NCBI GenBank assembly: GCA_025200525.1
Contig: CM045761.1
Coordinates: 39,254,190 to 39,318,189 of the forward strand
Origin: Camellia lanceoleosa
Taxonomy: Eukaryota > Streptophyta > Magnoliopsida > Ericales > Theaceae
Direction of reading: 5' to 3'
DNA length: 64,000 nt
In this document: one piece after another, positions 23,401-36,515 of the stretch
Position numbering within the stretch: position 1 is the stretch's first letter
Layout: the number at the start of each line of letters is the position of its first letter
Translations under genes and position numbers: made by a program
Notes under the pieces: model-generated
The model's database searches: none
The model's input: the letters and a program-made list of their open reading frames with translations, nothing else
Told to the model about the DNA's origin: nothing

Positions 23401-23693
23401 TAAACGCAGCTCTACTTACGTGGCAGCCAACAAAGGATGTAAAACCACACCTTCATCTTATAGTACGTGTGTTTTACGCCCTGAAAAAAAAAAAAAAAAA
23501 AAAAAAGAAGACAGATGTAAAACCACCCGTTTTCTTCTTCCTCACCGTCTTCTCTCTCTCGCTCTGAAAGCATTTGCAGATTTGTACCAAGAGCAATATA
23601 CAGAACAGAGAAAGAGAGAGAAAGACAAATTCTTTCTTTTTGTAAGCCAATTGTAATTTCTTCTAACCAACAAAAGTGCAAAAGATAGAGACA

Positions 23694-23694
<1 letters not shown>

Positions 23695-23733
<39 letters not shown>
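23695..23733. repeat. AT then AG microsatellite in LOG leader
   Basis: About nine TA repeats followed by about ten AG repeats just upstream of the LOG ATG. Confidence 0.85.
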
Positions 23734-23734
<1 letters not shown>

Positions 23735-23736
23735 GA

Positions 23737-23860
23737 ATGGACAGAGAAAGTGAAATGAAGCAATCCAAGTTCAATAGGGTTTGTGTCTTTTGTAGGAGTA
23801 GCCAGGGGAAGAAAAGTAGCTACCAAGATGTTGCTATTGAGCTTGGCAAGGAATTGATAT
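23737..23860 (+). pseudogene. LOG: LOG cytokinin riboside monophosphate hydrolase, orphan first exon
   Basis: LOG enzymes release active cytokinin bases from nucleotide precursors. The first 41 codons ([41 protein letters not shown]) match the LOG N-terminus. The family has GSSQG where this copy has RSSQG. The family exon ends at GKELV followed by a GT donor; here GKELI runs on into ATATATT, so the donor looks lost. No second exon (LVYGGGSIGLMG, the substrate-binding block) is found downstream to 25300, so this is a truncated pseudogene or duplicated fragment. The pyrimidine-rich leader at 23530-23733 looks like a real LOG 5' UTR, which argues for gene duplication rather than a retrocopy. Confidence 0.75.
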
Positions 23861-24192
23861 ATTATTGTTTTCATGCCATTAATGCCTCTGTTTCTTTTAT
23901 GAGAGTTTTATGGTGTTCTTTCTTTGGGACCTTTCTTCACTTGAGTTGTTGACAAATGTTGTTTTGTCTCATGTGTTTTGTTTGAAATGTGTTTCTCACA
24001 CTTTTTATCTATTGGAATTGATGTGGGTTTCTCTTGAAATCATGTAAATCTGTTGTAAGTTGGTTCATAGGTCATTTTTCATTTAGAAATTTTGATTGAT
24101 ACCTTCAAATGGGACATTCTTGGTGTTGCTTTGGAAGTTTTCAGGCAAAACCCTTCATGTTAATCAATGTTTTCAGCTCTGTTTCTAAACAC

Positions 24193-24236
<44 letters not shown>

Positions 24237-25300
24237 ACCTCTTTCTTTTTAACAGAGCTCTCTCTCTATCTCAGTTGTGATGTATCGGCGCCAATCTCTC
24301 ACTATCGAGTGTGAGCAAAGAAGAAGGATGAGAGATCGATTGTCGATCGGCGGAAAGAGAGTTGATTGTCGTCGAATAGAGAAAGAAAGGAAGAAGAGAA
24401 GGAATGAAAGAATAGAGAGACAGAGATGAGGAAGAGAAGGAGGGGCGAGTTAGCAACAGTGAGCGCAATGGGCACCACGTCATTAGTGCTTGGTCTAGAG
24501 CTGTTGCTCTAATGCTCCAAAGCATTTTTGGGCTCTCAAATCATAATTCCACCCACGGGTTTGAATGCTACATTGGTTCCGCGTTTCAAAAATCATTTCG
24601 ACACCTATGTTTAAAAACTCGTCTATCCGATCATCCACCCAGACGTTTCCCCGGTTGATCGAACAATGTTTTTTTTTTTTTTTGGCACCTATTATTTTTA
24701 TATTTTAAATAAAAAAATATTTTGGGAATTTTTTTAAAATTTTTGTGAGCTTTGAATAGAATTTTATGTTGTGTGTTTGGTTATAAATTATAAATTTTTT
24801 AATCAAATATTATATATCACATCACTCAATTCAAACTCTTTTCAAAAAAAATTTTAAAATTCATAACCAAATAAATATTTCACACTTAAATCATAATTTC
24901 AAAACTTACAAACTCAAAATACAATTCTATTCTCATATCATAATTCTAAAACTCTACCAAACTCAACCAAAATCTTTAATTATTACCGAGTAAAAATTTC
25001 AAAAATTTACATACACTCGCTCCATAAACGCTATTGTATTTACAATAACTTATCCATTAAAGTGTCCAAGTAAATAAAGCATGAAATTAAAAACAAAACA
25101 AAACCCCCAAAAATATATATATATATATATATATAAACGGTTGCTTTTACGTTTTAACAAGACGATGAAGCCGTTATTGAACGTGCCACGTCATGTCAAC
25201 AAACCCCCCAATTTTCAACAACCAATTGTCAAATAAAAACGCGCCACACACACATCATAACGACCGCTGCGATACAATTCTTCTATGGGCCCATCTTCGA
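23861..25300. other. Intergenic DNA with CT repeat
   Basis: CT microsatellite at 24191-24230 and GA/CT-rich sequence to 24450, T run at 24668-24683, TA microsatellite at 25112-25134. No exon recognised. 25180-25330 is the 3' flank of the minus-strand gene. Confidence 0.6.
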
Positions 25301-25345
25301 TCCTGGACAAGTGATATTTCGCCACGTCATTATCATGGTCTCTGA

Positions 25346-26146
25346 TCAAATGATGTCATCCGCACACAACGACGACGCCGATCTCCGACCCGAAGCCAAC
25401 CGCGTCATCCCTCCCAAACCGGGCGGCTCACCGCTAGCCGGAAAATCACGACCTTTAGCCGTCATGCTCCTCCGCGGCGGTGACTCCACCGGTGGCGGTG
25501 GCTTGGTTTCAAATGCCGGTTTTGTCCTCCGGCGAGCCCTGAAAATCCCCTTAAACCGGCCGTAGATCCCGGTCCTCCTCCGCTGTTCAACGTTTCTAGC
25601 CTTCTCCTCAGCCGCGGAAGGAGGTCCAGACGACTTCCGGCGGCCGCGCTTCGATCTGACCCTCCCCATACACGAGACCTTCGGCGACGACGGTTCTGTC
25701 ACCGGAACTCCTGATTTCCCAACCGACTCGGACCGCTTCGGAAAAAGCCGAATGTTCGAAGGCTTGTACTTCCTCAACTTCGTAGTATCAATGTAACTCG
25801 TCTTCTGCGTCTTCGGTAATCCAATAATCGACGCTTTGGACTTCAAGTTCATCGAAAACCTCTGAGACGAAGAGTTGGAATGCGGATTCAAGTTTGTCGA
25901 ATTCGAGTTCCCCTTCGTCGAGTCCTTCCGTTCGTAGAACGCGTTGCGATCGAACCAATCGAACTCCGCATCCTTCGACAGCCAAAACGATTCCGGCGGA
26001 AAATCAGGCTGAACTTCGGGCAGATCTATCTCCTCCGCCTCCGGCGGTTGCTTTCCGTCGTCGTTTGAAAACGTTTCGCAGGCGATCTTCCGATCGCCGC
26101 CGCCAGCGCAAGCTGAAACGAGCGTTTCGAGATCAACCTGCGGCAT
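25346..26146 (-). CDS. Syringolide-induced protein 14-1-1-like protein
   Basis: 266 residues, intronless and intact. The N-terminus MPQVDLETLVSACAGG starts a conserved plant-specific block, followed by CETFSNDD, an acidic stretch (EAEEIDLPEVQPDFPPESFW, about residues 37-56), a Ser/Asn-rich linker (80-95) and a central conserved motif (SMNLKSKASIIGLPKTQKTS, about 97-117; then NIRLFPKRSESVGKS and EPSSPKVSCMGRVRSKRGRR, about 131-169). The C-terminus is basic and disordered (RFKGIFRARRRTKP, PPPPVESPPRR). No transmembrane segment or signal peptide. I recall this layout from plant proteins annotated 'syringolide-induced protein 14-1-1', whose biochemical role I do not know. Basic clusters could direct it to the nucleus (inference). 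GC content is far above the flanks. Start supported by the conserved MPQVDLETL; stop TGA at 25346. Confidence 0.85.
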   Translation of the reverse strand: MPQVDLETLVSACAGGGDRKIACETFSNDDGKQPPEAEEIDLPEVQPDFPPESFWLSKDAEFDWFDRNAFYERKDSTKGNSNSTNLNPHSNSSSQRFSMNLKSKASIIGLPKTQKTSYIDTTKLRKYKPSNIRLFPKRSESVGKSGVPVTEPSSPKVSCMGRVRSKRGRRKSSGPPSAAEEKARNVEQRRRTGIYGRFKGIFRARRRTKPAFETKPPPPVESPPRRSMTAKGRDFPASGEPPGLGGMTRLASGRRSASSLCADDII

Positions 26147-26229
26147 CCTACAAAATCTTACGGAGAGAATAATGAAGATAGAAGTGGAAAAGAAGTTGAT
26201 TTATATTACCATCACATAATGTACATTAA

Positions 26230-26242
26230 TATTTATATAGTA
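26230..26242 (-). promoter_or_regulatory. TATA box of the 25346-26146 gene
   Basis: CTATATAAATAT on the minus strand, about 90 bp upstream of the ATG, leaving room for a short 5' UTR of about 55-60 nt. Predicted from sequence only. Confidence 0.55.
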
Positions 26243-26299
26243 TATGTATGTGTGTGCATTATTGAAGGGAGTTTCAACTACTGACTGGTGGTCTAATAG

Positions 26300-29069
26300 G
26301 TGGGTTTGGTTTCGTTTCGTACATATTACTTTTTTTTTTTTTAATAAAGAGAGAAATAAAATGGCGTTACATTTTTAGATGTATTATTTTTATTTTGAAT
26401 TCTAATAAAGTGAAATAGAAAAAACAAAAAAAAGGAAGAGAACGAGAAGTGAGAAATAAATATTTTACATTATTAAAATATGAAATCCATTTTATATTAT
26501 TAAAGATAGCGAATTAGAATTGTCAACCTCTTTCGAGAGTAATATATGTGCACTATTTTGGGTCAAAAAGAAAACGAAAGCAGAGAGTTGGACATGGTTG
26601 ATTTATTTTTTATGAGACGACTGAGAATGAGGTTGATCAGGACGTAATTTATTTTGTTTTATTAGTCTTTGCCATTTGGTACGGAATCAGAGAAATTAAA
26701 TTCTCATCACTTCTTTAAATAATTAAAAATATTTTAAATTATTTAGTTAACTATAATTACAAATATAAAAAATATTTATATCGTCAAATAAATTCTTAAC
26801 TCATAATAATTAGATTGTTAATAAAATCTAACACAATCAATATACCAAGCACATCAAGTGCAAACCTAACAATCACAACTCTATAATATGAGAAAAATAA
26901 ATTACCACAAAGTGTATAAAATGCCTCTCCATAGAAGTTGAAGTCAAGATCTCACACTACAAGAAGTGTTATACAATCACTAATCTACATTCACTCATTC
27001 AATTATGAAAATCGTACAAATAAACCCTTTTGGAGGGATTTGCAAGGGGTTTACTGTGAATGAAAGTGATACATTTTTAGAATTGAAAAAGTTAAAATAA
27101 TATACTAGTTCATAAATGAAAGGTAAAGTAATATTCCGTAACATATGAAGAAATCTTGGTGTAAATAACTCTAAAAAAGTTTTAAATAAAAAACAGTGAG
27201 AAAATAAATTGAGCACATATTTTATAAAGACACTAAATTAATGAAATTTCTCTTGATCAATATTACAAGATGGTAAAACTCACACGATATACAACAAGAA
27301 AAGAAAAATAAGAAGCCAAAAGCGAATTAATAAGGAGGAGATTTAACAATTCAAATGTGATCCTCACAATCAGTTTAAAACTACATTATAGATTTAAATT
27401 GTGAATACTTTTTTTGTATCCATAACATTTCTGCTTTCAAAAATTGGATAAGAACATTGGACAATTTCTATGGATTTTCAAAGTTGGAGTTGAGCCCTTT
27501 CCTTGGATGAGTAAGACCCCTTCTTTGGAAAGTAACTATATGCCTAGCCAAGTTGAAAGAATTCATAAATTTCATTTCTATGGTGGAATTTGAGACTATT
27601 AACTATTTTGTATTGGGGATATTAGATACAGAGAAATGTATGTCAAATTTGTTTTGAAATAGAACGTGTGTATGTGATCTATTTACATGTAATTTCAGTT
27701 GGAAAGGAGCAAATACATACAACATGACTTCCCACATTCTTTTAAGTGATTTTTTCCTACTAGATCTAAAACTATATCTAATGGTAATAGGCATTTTATC
27801 TATTTAAATATTATTATAAAGTATACATTTTACTTTACTTATCAACTTTTTCATACTTATATTCCAATCATACTTTTTATTTTAACTATTCATCCAAATA
27901 CAGCTTACTTGTTTTCATTTTTCAGAAAACACTTTTCAGAAAATTCTACTTTCTTATTTTTCGTGTTTTTTTTTTGTTTTTACTGAATTTTTTAAATATT
28001 TTAAGTAATTTTTTTACTTTTTAGACACACCTAACATAAATACACCTAAAAAGTAAAAAAAATTGTAAAAAAAATCTTTTAAAAATTCACTAAATACCAA
28101 AAATATAAATAAAAAAAATACAAGAATTCAATACATTTTTTGTATTTTTATGTATTTATTAATTTTTTAAAATATTTTTTCACAAATTTTTTATTTTTTA
28201 GATACATCTAACTAAGGTGCATCTAAAAAAGTAAAAAAAAAATGTTTAAAATTTAAAAAATATTCACTAAAAACAAAAGAATACGAAAATCAAAAAACTC
28301 AGTTTTCGAAAAACTTAATCCAGAAAACTCAAACCAAACACACTGATTAATTTTATAGAATGCCACATCAACAACAAAGATAAAGGAAAATTATCTTAAT
28401 GATTAAATTTATTTTGCCTAGTCTTTGAAGACGAACTACATGTAACTAGTGAATGTGAGTTGAGTTAAAATGCCTAAACATATGACTAGTGCATTGAAAT
28501 TAAAAAAAAAAAAAAATGAGTTATACTAGATAATTTAACTAACAAGTATCATATACCTAGTGGGTTTAAGATACTCAATTTTAAGAAACTAGCTAAAATG
28601 CCTCAAAATAAATTCTCCCAATGAAAAACAAAAAAAAACATTAATTTAAATTACCTCTAGTCAAAAATGGGGGACACAAAATTCTCGTCGTTTGAAGAAA
28701 AATGTTTTGCTAGAAAGATACTTTTAACAAAACGATAAAAGTGAGGGCCTATTCCAAGTTAAAGTTTTGGAATATAGTCTCATCACATATTTTGACTCTG
28801 AATAAAGGTTGGGGCCACCTTTGGGGGTCACCCCTTTTACCCCCTTTGTCACGTGGCAAGAGGTGATTGGAAGAGTAGGAAAAAAAAGAAAAAAAAAAAA
28901 GAAAAAGTGACCAATGAGAGAGAGGGGGTCCAAAGGGGATCCTAAAAAGGGGGATGAATCATTGTTGTTTTGACTCTTTCTCAAAGGAAAATGATATAGA
29001 ATAAATATTATGGTAACGTCCATCAATGGCAAACAATATGACACTCATGTATATATATATATATATATA
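26300..29069. other. AT-rich intergenic DNA with a foldback element
   Basis: No gene recognised. The foldback at 27918-28345 is listed separately. 28790-28990 has G-rich direct and inverted words (TTTGGGGGTCACCCC, GGGGTCCAAAGGGGATCC) and may be a degraded transposon. TA microsatellite at 29050-29068. Confidence 0.55.
27918..28345. mobile_element. AT-rich foldback element A
   Basis: TTTTTAGACACACCTAAC and TTAGATACATCTAACTAAGG-type words recur in mirror order with long A and T runs, and the ends (AGAAAATTCTACTTTC, CAGTTTTCGAAAAAC) are inverted. A related element is at 36113-36515. No ORF. Confidence 0.55.
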
Positions 29070-29697
29070 GGGTTAATTACACTAATAGTCCCTATAGTTT
29101 GGGACTTGTGTCACTTTGGTCCTTGACTTTTCAATTGTGACACATTTGACCCTGAAGTTTGAATCTTGTTCCAAATAAGGACAATTGAAAATATTATTAG
29201 ATTTTTCAAGGGTAAAATCGTCAATTTGATAAAATATAAACTAATTTGACAAAAATAAATGTCAAAAAAATATTTTTAGTTTTTTTAAAATTATTTTTAT
29301 CCACCAATGATAAAATTATTTAAAATTAATAAAAATTACATGATTAATTTTTTTAAATTAATTTTACATGATCATCATTCAAACACATAATAAAAATTAA
29401 TTTGGTAAAAAAATAAATAAATGTCGAAAAGATTTATCAATTTTACATAATTTTATTTTTAGTAGGTAGAAATAATTTTTAAAAATTCAAAAATATTTGC
29501 TTTGACATTTATTATTGTCAAATTAGTTTATATTTTATCAAATTGACAATTTTACCCTTGAAAAATCTAATTATATATTCAATTGTCCTTATTTGAAACA
29601 AGATTCAAAATTCAGGGTCAAATGTGTCACAATTGAAAAGTCAGGGACCAAAGTGACACAAGCCCCAAACTGTAGGGACTATTTGTGTAATTTGCCC
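29070..29697. mobile_element. Long terminal inverted-repeat MITE (628 bp)
   Basis: Arms of about 200 bp (29070-29280 and 29490-29697) are inverted copies: GGGTTAATTACACTAATAGT against a right end reading TTTGTGTAATTTGCCC, then GTGTCACTTTGGTCC and CAATTGTGACACATTTGACC in both. Flanks on both sides are TA repeats. A transcript through it would fold into a long hairpin. Common plant MITE type, probably Mutator-like (from memory). Confidence 0.8.
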
Positions 29698-32595
29698 ATA
29701 TATATAATATGTGTATGTATAGAGATGCATTTGCAAGTCTAGATTTTTATTTTTATTTTGGTTTGATTTTGAACAGCTTAATAAATAAAAAAGATGAGTG
29801 GAATTTGAAAACAATTTACAACACAGTTGTTGGATATGAAATTTATAATTTACAATTTGAGAAGCAATTTTGAACAATGAAAAAAAATATGACAAGCCCT
29901 CGTCTATCATGGTATGTGCTTTTAATAATAAAATAGATATATATCACCAAATTTCTACACAAAATTATTGAGAAAATTACCAATCAATGGGAGGTTAGAA
30001 AAATATTTACCAGAATGTGAGGATTAGTGAGTACAACTTTTGCTGTGATTTTTTACACAGAAAAGAGTTGCACTCCCATATTTTTGTAAATATTTTTGGT
30101 CAAATAGGTTCATTTGTAATTTTTTGAAAATTATTTACCACCTATTATTATATTTGTTAAAATCAAACTACCATTGATGTTTCAATGCATGGTCACCATT
30201 TCCCATCCATAGCCTTGCTTGCCCTAACTTTCATGACAATGCATGACAGTGATTGGATCGAATTGGTTTGCCAAATGGAGAATGTACCACCGGCTTGCTC
30301 CAAATAATTGGTAATTGAATAATTACTTCCATTAATGATAACAGTTTAATAATAATAATAATAATAATAATAATAGAAGCTTGATGAAACTTCCAACACA
30401 CTTCCAACACTCAACAATTATCAAATTCAAAATTAATCATATAAATCAATTTGTTCAAATACATTAGTGCCACTTGGTGATGAAACTTGGGCACTAATGG
30501 TGGATGCTGCCGGAGTTCGAAGGGATAAGAAAGACAGGAAGAGGAAGAAAGGGAAGAGAGAGACAGAGAGATTGATTCAAAATATCGTATAAAAAGAAAG
30601 AGATGACAAAGATAGAATATAAAGATTAAAAAAAAAGGGGGGCTAAATTTTGTTTTTCACTGAATAGGTGGTTGCATAATCAATAAGTGCATGTTTCCAT
30701 TTAAATTCCTAGTATTCACTGGCTATTTGACTTATTGGAAATCATTTTGAAAATTTAGGATTTAGCATAATGCAGTTAAAATTATAGCAAGAAAATTGTC
30801 ACATAATACATGAAATTATACCTAATCTAATTGCATCCTCATTTATACATGAAATTATACTGAATTAAAATAAACCAAGTGCAAAAACAAAAAACAAAAA
30901 AACAAAATCACTTAGAAGGAATATTGTGCCATGTAGTCCCATATGGTTACATTATAAAATTTATTAAATTTTTAGACTCAACTTAAACTTAAGAGTATCC
31001 AAGTAAATGGTCTAAGATTGCATTACAAAGACTCTAAAGATCAAACCAAAAGAAGATAATAGGGTATCTTGCTAATTAATGGTACCCCAAACTATCTCAA
31101 TCTTGATTTCCTAGGGAAAATAAAACAATTCATGCCAACCAATGAAATAGTTGGCACTATTATTTTCTATAGAAATGGCCTTCAATTAAACTGGAAAAAA
31201 AAAATAAATTAAAAAATCTGCTGTAGCCATTGACTTGTCATGTCTCACCACAAATTCATCACATTATTGATGAAAGAAAATTCATTTATAATTGAGTGTA
31301 ATACCCACTACATATTATATGCATGGCAAGTGTCACAAACTATATATTAGCTGTCCTTGCTGCAAAGTATCATTATTGTCTTTCTATCTTTTAATATTAA
31401 TCAATTTTTTTTTAGAAAAAGGAGGTTTTATATATTATCTCATATAATCAAGGAGCTTAAATATATATTGACATCAAATGTTTGATCACTTGAATTGAAA
31501 ATCAACTTGTGAAAACCTACAACATGGTTTGGAAAATTTATATTATGTTTGGTTGGGGGATTTGATGAGGGATTTGGAAAGAGAAATGGAAAAGATAGGT
31601 GAAATGTGAATAAAACATGTTTATATTTCACCAAGTTTTACATACATTTTCTCTTTCTCTTTTCAAATCTCCCAACTAAACATAGCATAGGGGTATTGAT
31701 GGCTGAATTTGAGCATTCACATACTACATGATGCAATTTTTTATTCCGCTATTTTATCTCACGTTGATTGTAAAAAAAATGAAAAATAAAATAAATAAAA
31801 TAAAATCTTATGGTTTAAAATATATGTATTCGAACCCTCTACTCTTATGAATAAAATTTGGTTGCTCAACCAGACTAACTACATCATAATCATAATTGCA
31901 ATTGACTAAGCAATGCTTAAAAAATGTCAAATTTGCAATGCTCAATAATTATATGAAGACCTCTCAATTTCTTACTTTGAAACCTAATTCAATCCTAATC
32001 CATTCTATTAGGTAATATGTACCTTTCATCATGTTCAATTAATCCGATTTCTGTCAATTTTGATTGAGTAATGTTAGAGATTTCAAAAAATTTATTAAAA
32101 TTTTTACCAAATATCTCATATGGGTATAAAACTCACACCATGTGAGTCCTATGTGGATTCCACACCCATGTAAAATATTTGATAAAAATTTTAATAAAAC
32201 TTTTGGGATCTTTTGTTTTGATTTGACAGATTGTGCTTGTGCTTGTGCTTGTGCTTGTGCTTGTGCTTGGCTAAGTCATATCGAAATGAAGGAAAGGTAA
32301 TGTAAGGGATATCAAATTTTCTACCAAATAAATGACCAAATGTCTCACATGGATGTGCGATTCACAATTTTACAGACCTAACACCGATACGAAACATTTG
32401 ATCATTTATTTGATAAAAATTTTGAACCTATAACATTTTCCATATCAATAAGCCAAAAAATTTTCCTACTACCACTAATTAATAAGGGTACCCTAGGTGA
32501 ACATTATAATTATAGTATTGTTGATTTCTTGGATTAATCAAATCAAACTGCCATGATTAGGCTTGCCAATTGATTCAATAATTGTGAATTAGATT
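29698..32595. other. AT-rich intergenic DNA with microsatellites
   Basis: AAT repeat at 30347-30375 and a TGTGCT hexamer repeat of about six units at 32231-32268. No coding region or RNA gene recognised. Confidence 0.6.
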
Positions 32596-33052
32596 CAGGC
32601 ATCATTTGGCATAAAAAAACCCATGCTAAAATAGTACCAAAAAGATAAAATAGATTAAAAAGTTAATAAGATAAAATATCACATTTAAACTATAATCATT
32701 TTATTTTTTTTTTTCACAAAAGTCAAAAAAGCTAAAAATCTTATCCCAAACAAGGTTTTTTAGCTCCAGGAAAGTCTCGTCTGAGAATAGGCTATTTTAG
32801 TAATTTTTTGATTTTTTGACTAAAATATGAGATAAAAAAAAATTAGTATGTTTGGAATAATTTTTTGATTTTTTACGAAAAGATATGTAAAAAGTAGAGA
32901 AAAAATAGAATATTTGACTTTTTTATATAAGTTATAGATTTTTTGATTTTTTTTAGTAACATTTTGATTTTTAAACTAAAACATGTGCATATCAAACGAG
33001 GCCTAAAATAATTAAAAAATTAAAAAGTCAACTCACATCCGAAACTAAGGCT
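32596..33052. mobile_element. MITE family copy 2, one copy nested in another
   Basis: The outer copy starts CATCATTTGGCATAAAAAAACC and ends near AACTAAGGCTCAATTGG. Inside it, from about 32775 to 33003, lies a second copy ending ATCAAACGAGGCC, very similar to the right part of the copy at 62284-62514. Confidence 0.6.
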
Positions 33053-33189
33053 CAATTGGAAACTAACTAGAATGTTTGAAAAGTATATTGATAAGAAATC
33101 ACTTGTGAGGGTGAGTGTCTCAAACATTGATTCTTTTTATGGCATGTGAAAATTAAAGGAGTTCACTACTTACTTGTCCCCCCCCCCCC

Positions 33190-33222
<33 letters not shown>

Positions 33223-35723
33223 AGGAGGAGCGTGGTATTCAATGTCATTGCCCTTAATAGAAGTCTATATTTCATGGCATGAATTGTTGGATTGTGTTTT
33301 TATTTTATTTTTTTGTTTCTGTTTTTGTTTTTGTGAAAAAAACTGAAAAATTGTTTGGCAAATTATTTTTGAAAAATAAATCAAAAAACAATCGCAAAAA
33401 TATAAATAAATAAATAAAATGAATTTCTGAAAACTTGTTTGTTGTTGTTGTTGTTTTTTTTTTTTTTTTTTTTTTAAATTAATGCTACACAAACAAAAAG
33501 TTATACATAAGTTTTATGTAAAATGATATTCCCTATTTGAAAAATAAAAGACATATAGTTGGTTAGCATTTTCAAGAATGCCATGTCACATAATTTTATT
33601 GGGAAATTGTGTGTAAAAAATCTATATGATTAGAATTTTCCTTTTGGTTTTTAAACTGGAACCCTCAAAGAAATAATAAAGGTAGCATTAGATTAATTAG
33701 CTTGATTTTTTTGCGGACACACAAACATAATCAACATCTTTAAAAATTTTCATTTTTACAAATTCTATTTAGTAATTTTTATGGTATTTTTTAGATGATT
33801 TTTATGGCAGAATAAAGAAAAATTATTGGCTAGTCTTAAAACATATGTGCTGTTGCTCCAAAAAGCTAGACTCCAATAAGACATTGTTATTTTTATGAAT
33901 TTGGGATAACTGGCTGTGACCCCTTACTGTTGCTAGGGACAACTTCCCCAAAAGGGTGATGGGATCTCATCCAACCACCCATCACCCTACCAAAAACTCT
34001 TGAATTTTTTTTTTTTTAATGGTAAAAATTTTGTTTGATAACTAATTAATCCTATTAAACAAACAAAGGACTCATCTATTATAAATCAAAATTTATTAGG
34101 AACCTAATCATTCTTTATTACATTTCTCTTCTCAACACTCAAACTAAATATGAGATTAATGGTTGAATGGTTGTTTGATCACATATATAAAAAAAAAAAA
34201 ATGTACATATTTATTAACTATGAAATAACAATAGAAATTTATAATTATTTAAAATTAAAAAAGTACATTACCCTCATTATTGAATGATATAGTTAATAGA
34301 ACCTCTTCATTATAAATATGTAATAGAAATTATCACAATACATTAAAAAAAAAAAAAAATGTGTTTGACACTATTGACAATATGGTTGTCATGGAGTAAT
34401 TTAAAAAATGACATCTCATCAAATACGATCATAAAAAAATATATATATATATATACATATATGTATTTGAGTTAAAATGATAGTATTTTATTTAAAAAAT
34501 TATTTTTCTTGAAAGGGGAGAATTTCAAATGTTAATTAGTTTATTTTTTAAAAATAAAATCTGTGGAATCAAAATTTTTTAAATGACCCATCTACAAAAT
34601 TTTCTAGAGTAAATCTGACTATTGCACCCTTGCTGTGCATTGAAATGACACCGCTTCATTTTTATTTTTTTCACAAATTTTGTTTTAACTACGTTCAAAA
34701 TGTTGTTCTTTTTTCTTTCTTCAAGTTTTATTTTTCAAGTCTAAATTGAAGGACAAAACAACCTCTGCCATTCATGAACGCCGGGTCAAGCAAAGAAATT
34801 TTTTAAACTCAAAGTTCAACAGGAAGTTTCCAATTTAACATCAAAGAAAAAATTTGATGCTTCCATAATGCAAGCCAAAAGAGAGCTGATAAAGAAATGT
34901 TAAATCAAGATGATGAAGTAGCAAGTTAGCTTACAACAGAACATTACACCAAAACTAACTAAAGTTTGTCGTCTAAACTAACTAATAGTCACTTACAAAT
35001 ACATTCATATGAAAAGAGGTCATATATAACATTGTAATCTGTAATAAATAAATAAAAAATTATTGAAATCCAAATCATCAAGTTCCTCTTTTTCATTTTA
35101 GTTGTGAGATTCCTTTTAAAAAGCATCTTCTTCCTTAGCCAAGGATTATAACATTTCAACTCCTTAAAGAACATGAAAAAAAAAAAAAAAAACTATGATC
35201 ACTCAAGTTGCTATTGAGTTTAATTTGGTCAATAAAATCCCTCTCTTGGCACTGATTTGAGTTTAATTTCGGATTTTTTTTCTGTTAATTTGGGATGACT
35301 TTAAATTCAATTTTAGAATAATGTTGATTTTTATGGTAGCAGTGGATAATATTGTGGCTTGATGGTGACTGTGAGTGATGGAGGTAGAGTAGAGATGCCA
35401 CTGGAAGAATGAAACACACGTGGATAAATTTGATTGACCTAACTTTTTTCTAAAATTATATGTATAGAAAAATAATTCAGATCTCTAAAAAAAAAGATGA
35501 TTAATGGAGCTTTAATTTGTCTTTTTTTTCTCCTTCTTTTGTCTTTTACTTCACTATTTTTATTTTATTTTATTTTATTTTTATTACTTGACAGCTCACT
35601 AGACCGGTACGACTGCACCTCTAATTAGAGGTCTGCAGTATTGATATATATAACGGTGTTATGTCAACACACAACAAGGCTAACAGTGAGGGTCACAGCA
35701 GTGACCCTAATCTTATTCAACCA
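33053..35723. other. AT-rich intergenic DNA
   Basis: C10 followed by about 30 A at 33180-33220, a GTT repeat running into a T run at 33438-33475, and TA repeats at 34440-34456. No gene recognised. Confidence 0.6.
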
Positions 35724-36107
35724 CCGTTTGGCAAGTGGATTAGTTTTTTAATTTTTTGATTTTTTTAGTTATTTTAGAAGTTATTTGGGATGGTTTAAAT
35801 AAATGTATTTTTTTATCTTTTTACGAAAAGATGTACAGAAAAGTAGAGAGGTGATGTAATAGAAAAAAGATAAAAAGATGAATAAAAAGATAAAAAGATG
35901 AATTATTTTGTGTATGCCAAACTTAGCCTTAGTTTGGGCTAAAAAGTTTGGTTTAAGAACGGCTTTTTAGCTTTTTTGACTTTTTTTGTGAGAAAAGAGT
36001 GTAATGATTATGAGTTAGATGTGATGTTTTGTTTGTTGTGGCTAAAATAGCCTATTTTGTCTTTTGTGGCTATTTAGCTACAAACCAACTTGCCAAACAA
36101 CACCTTA
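35724..36107. mobile_element. MITE family copy 3 (compound)
   Basis: Left end CCGTTTGGCAAGTGG pairs with right end CTTGCCAAACAACACC. An inner junction near 35925-35945 (GCCAAACTTAGCC next to TTAGTTTGGGCTAAAAAG) shows that two copies are joined or nested. Confidence 0.6.
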
Positions 36108-36112
36108 GTATA

Positions 36113-36515
36113 TTTGATTTCAGCTTTTTTATTTTAATTTTTGAAAAATTAAATTTTTTTTTTGTGTCTTTTTTAATGAATATTTTTAAAATTTTCATTA
36201 ATTTTTTTAGATACACCTTACTTAAATGTATCTAAATAGTAAAATATTTATGAAAAAATATTTTAAAAATTTAATAAATACACAAAAATATGAAAAATAT
36301 ATTAAATTTTCATTTTTTTTATATTTTTTGTATTTAGTGAATTTTTTAAATATTTTTTCACAAATATTATACTTTTTAAGTATATTTATGTCAGATGTGT
36401 TTAAAAATTTTTAAAAATTACTTAAAATATTAAAAAAATTCATTGAAAATAAAAAAATATATATAATTTTTTAAAAAATATTTTCTAAAAATCAAAATCA
36501 AAACTGATTTGTATT
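36113..36515. mobile_element. AT-rich foldback element B
   Basis: Same build as 27918-28345: TTTTTTAGATACACC, TATCTAAATAGTAAAAT and mirror words with T and A runs. No ORF. Confidence 0.5.

Noticed and set aside
23420..23874. ORFs around the LOG exon (both strands)
   Set aside because: They read simple CT/GA and TA repeats of the LOG leader.
24271..24525. Minus-strand 84-codon ORF
   Set aside because: Ser/Leu-rich readout of GA-rich sequence with no recognisable motif.
31815..31850. TTCGAACCC word as a tRNA T-loop
   Set aside because: No acceptor stem, D-loop or anticodon arm can be built around it.
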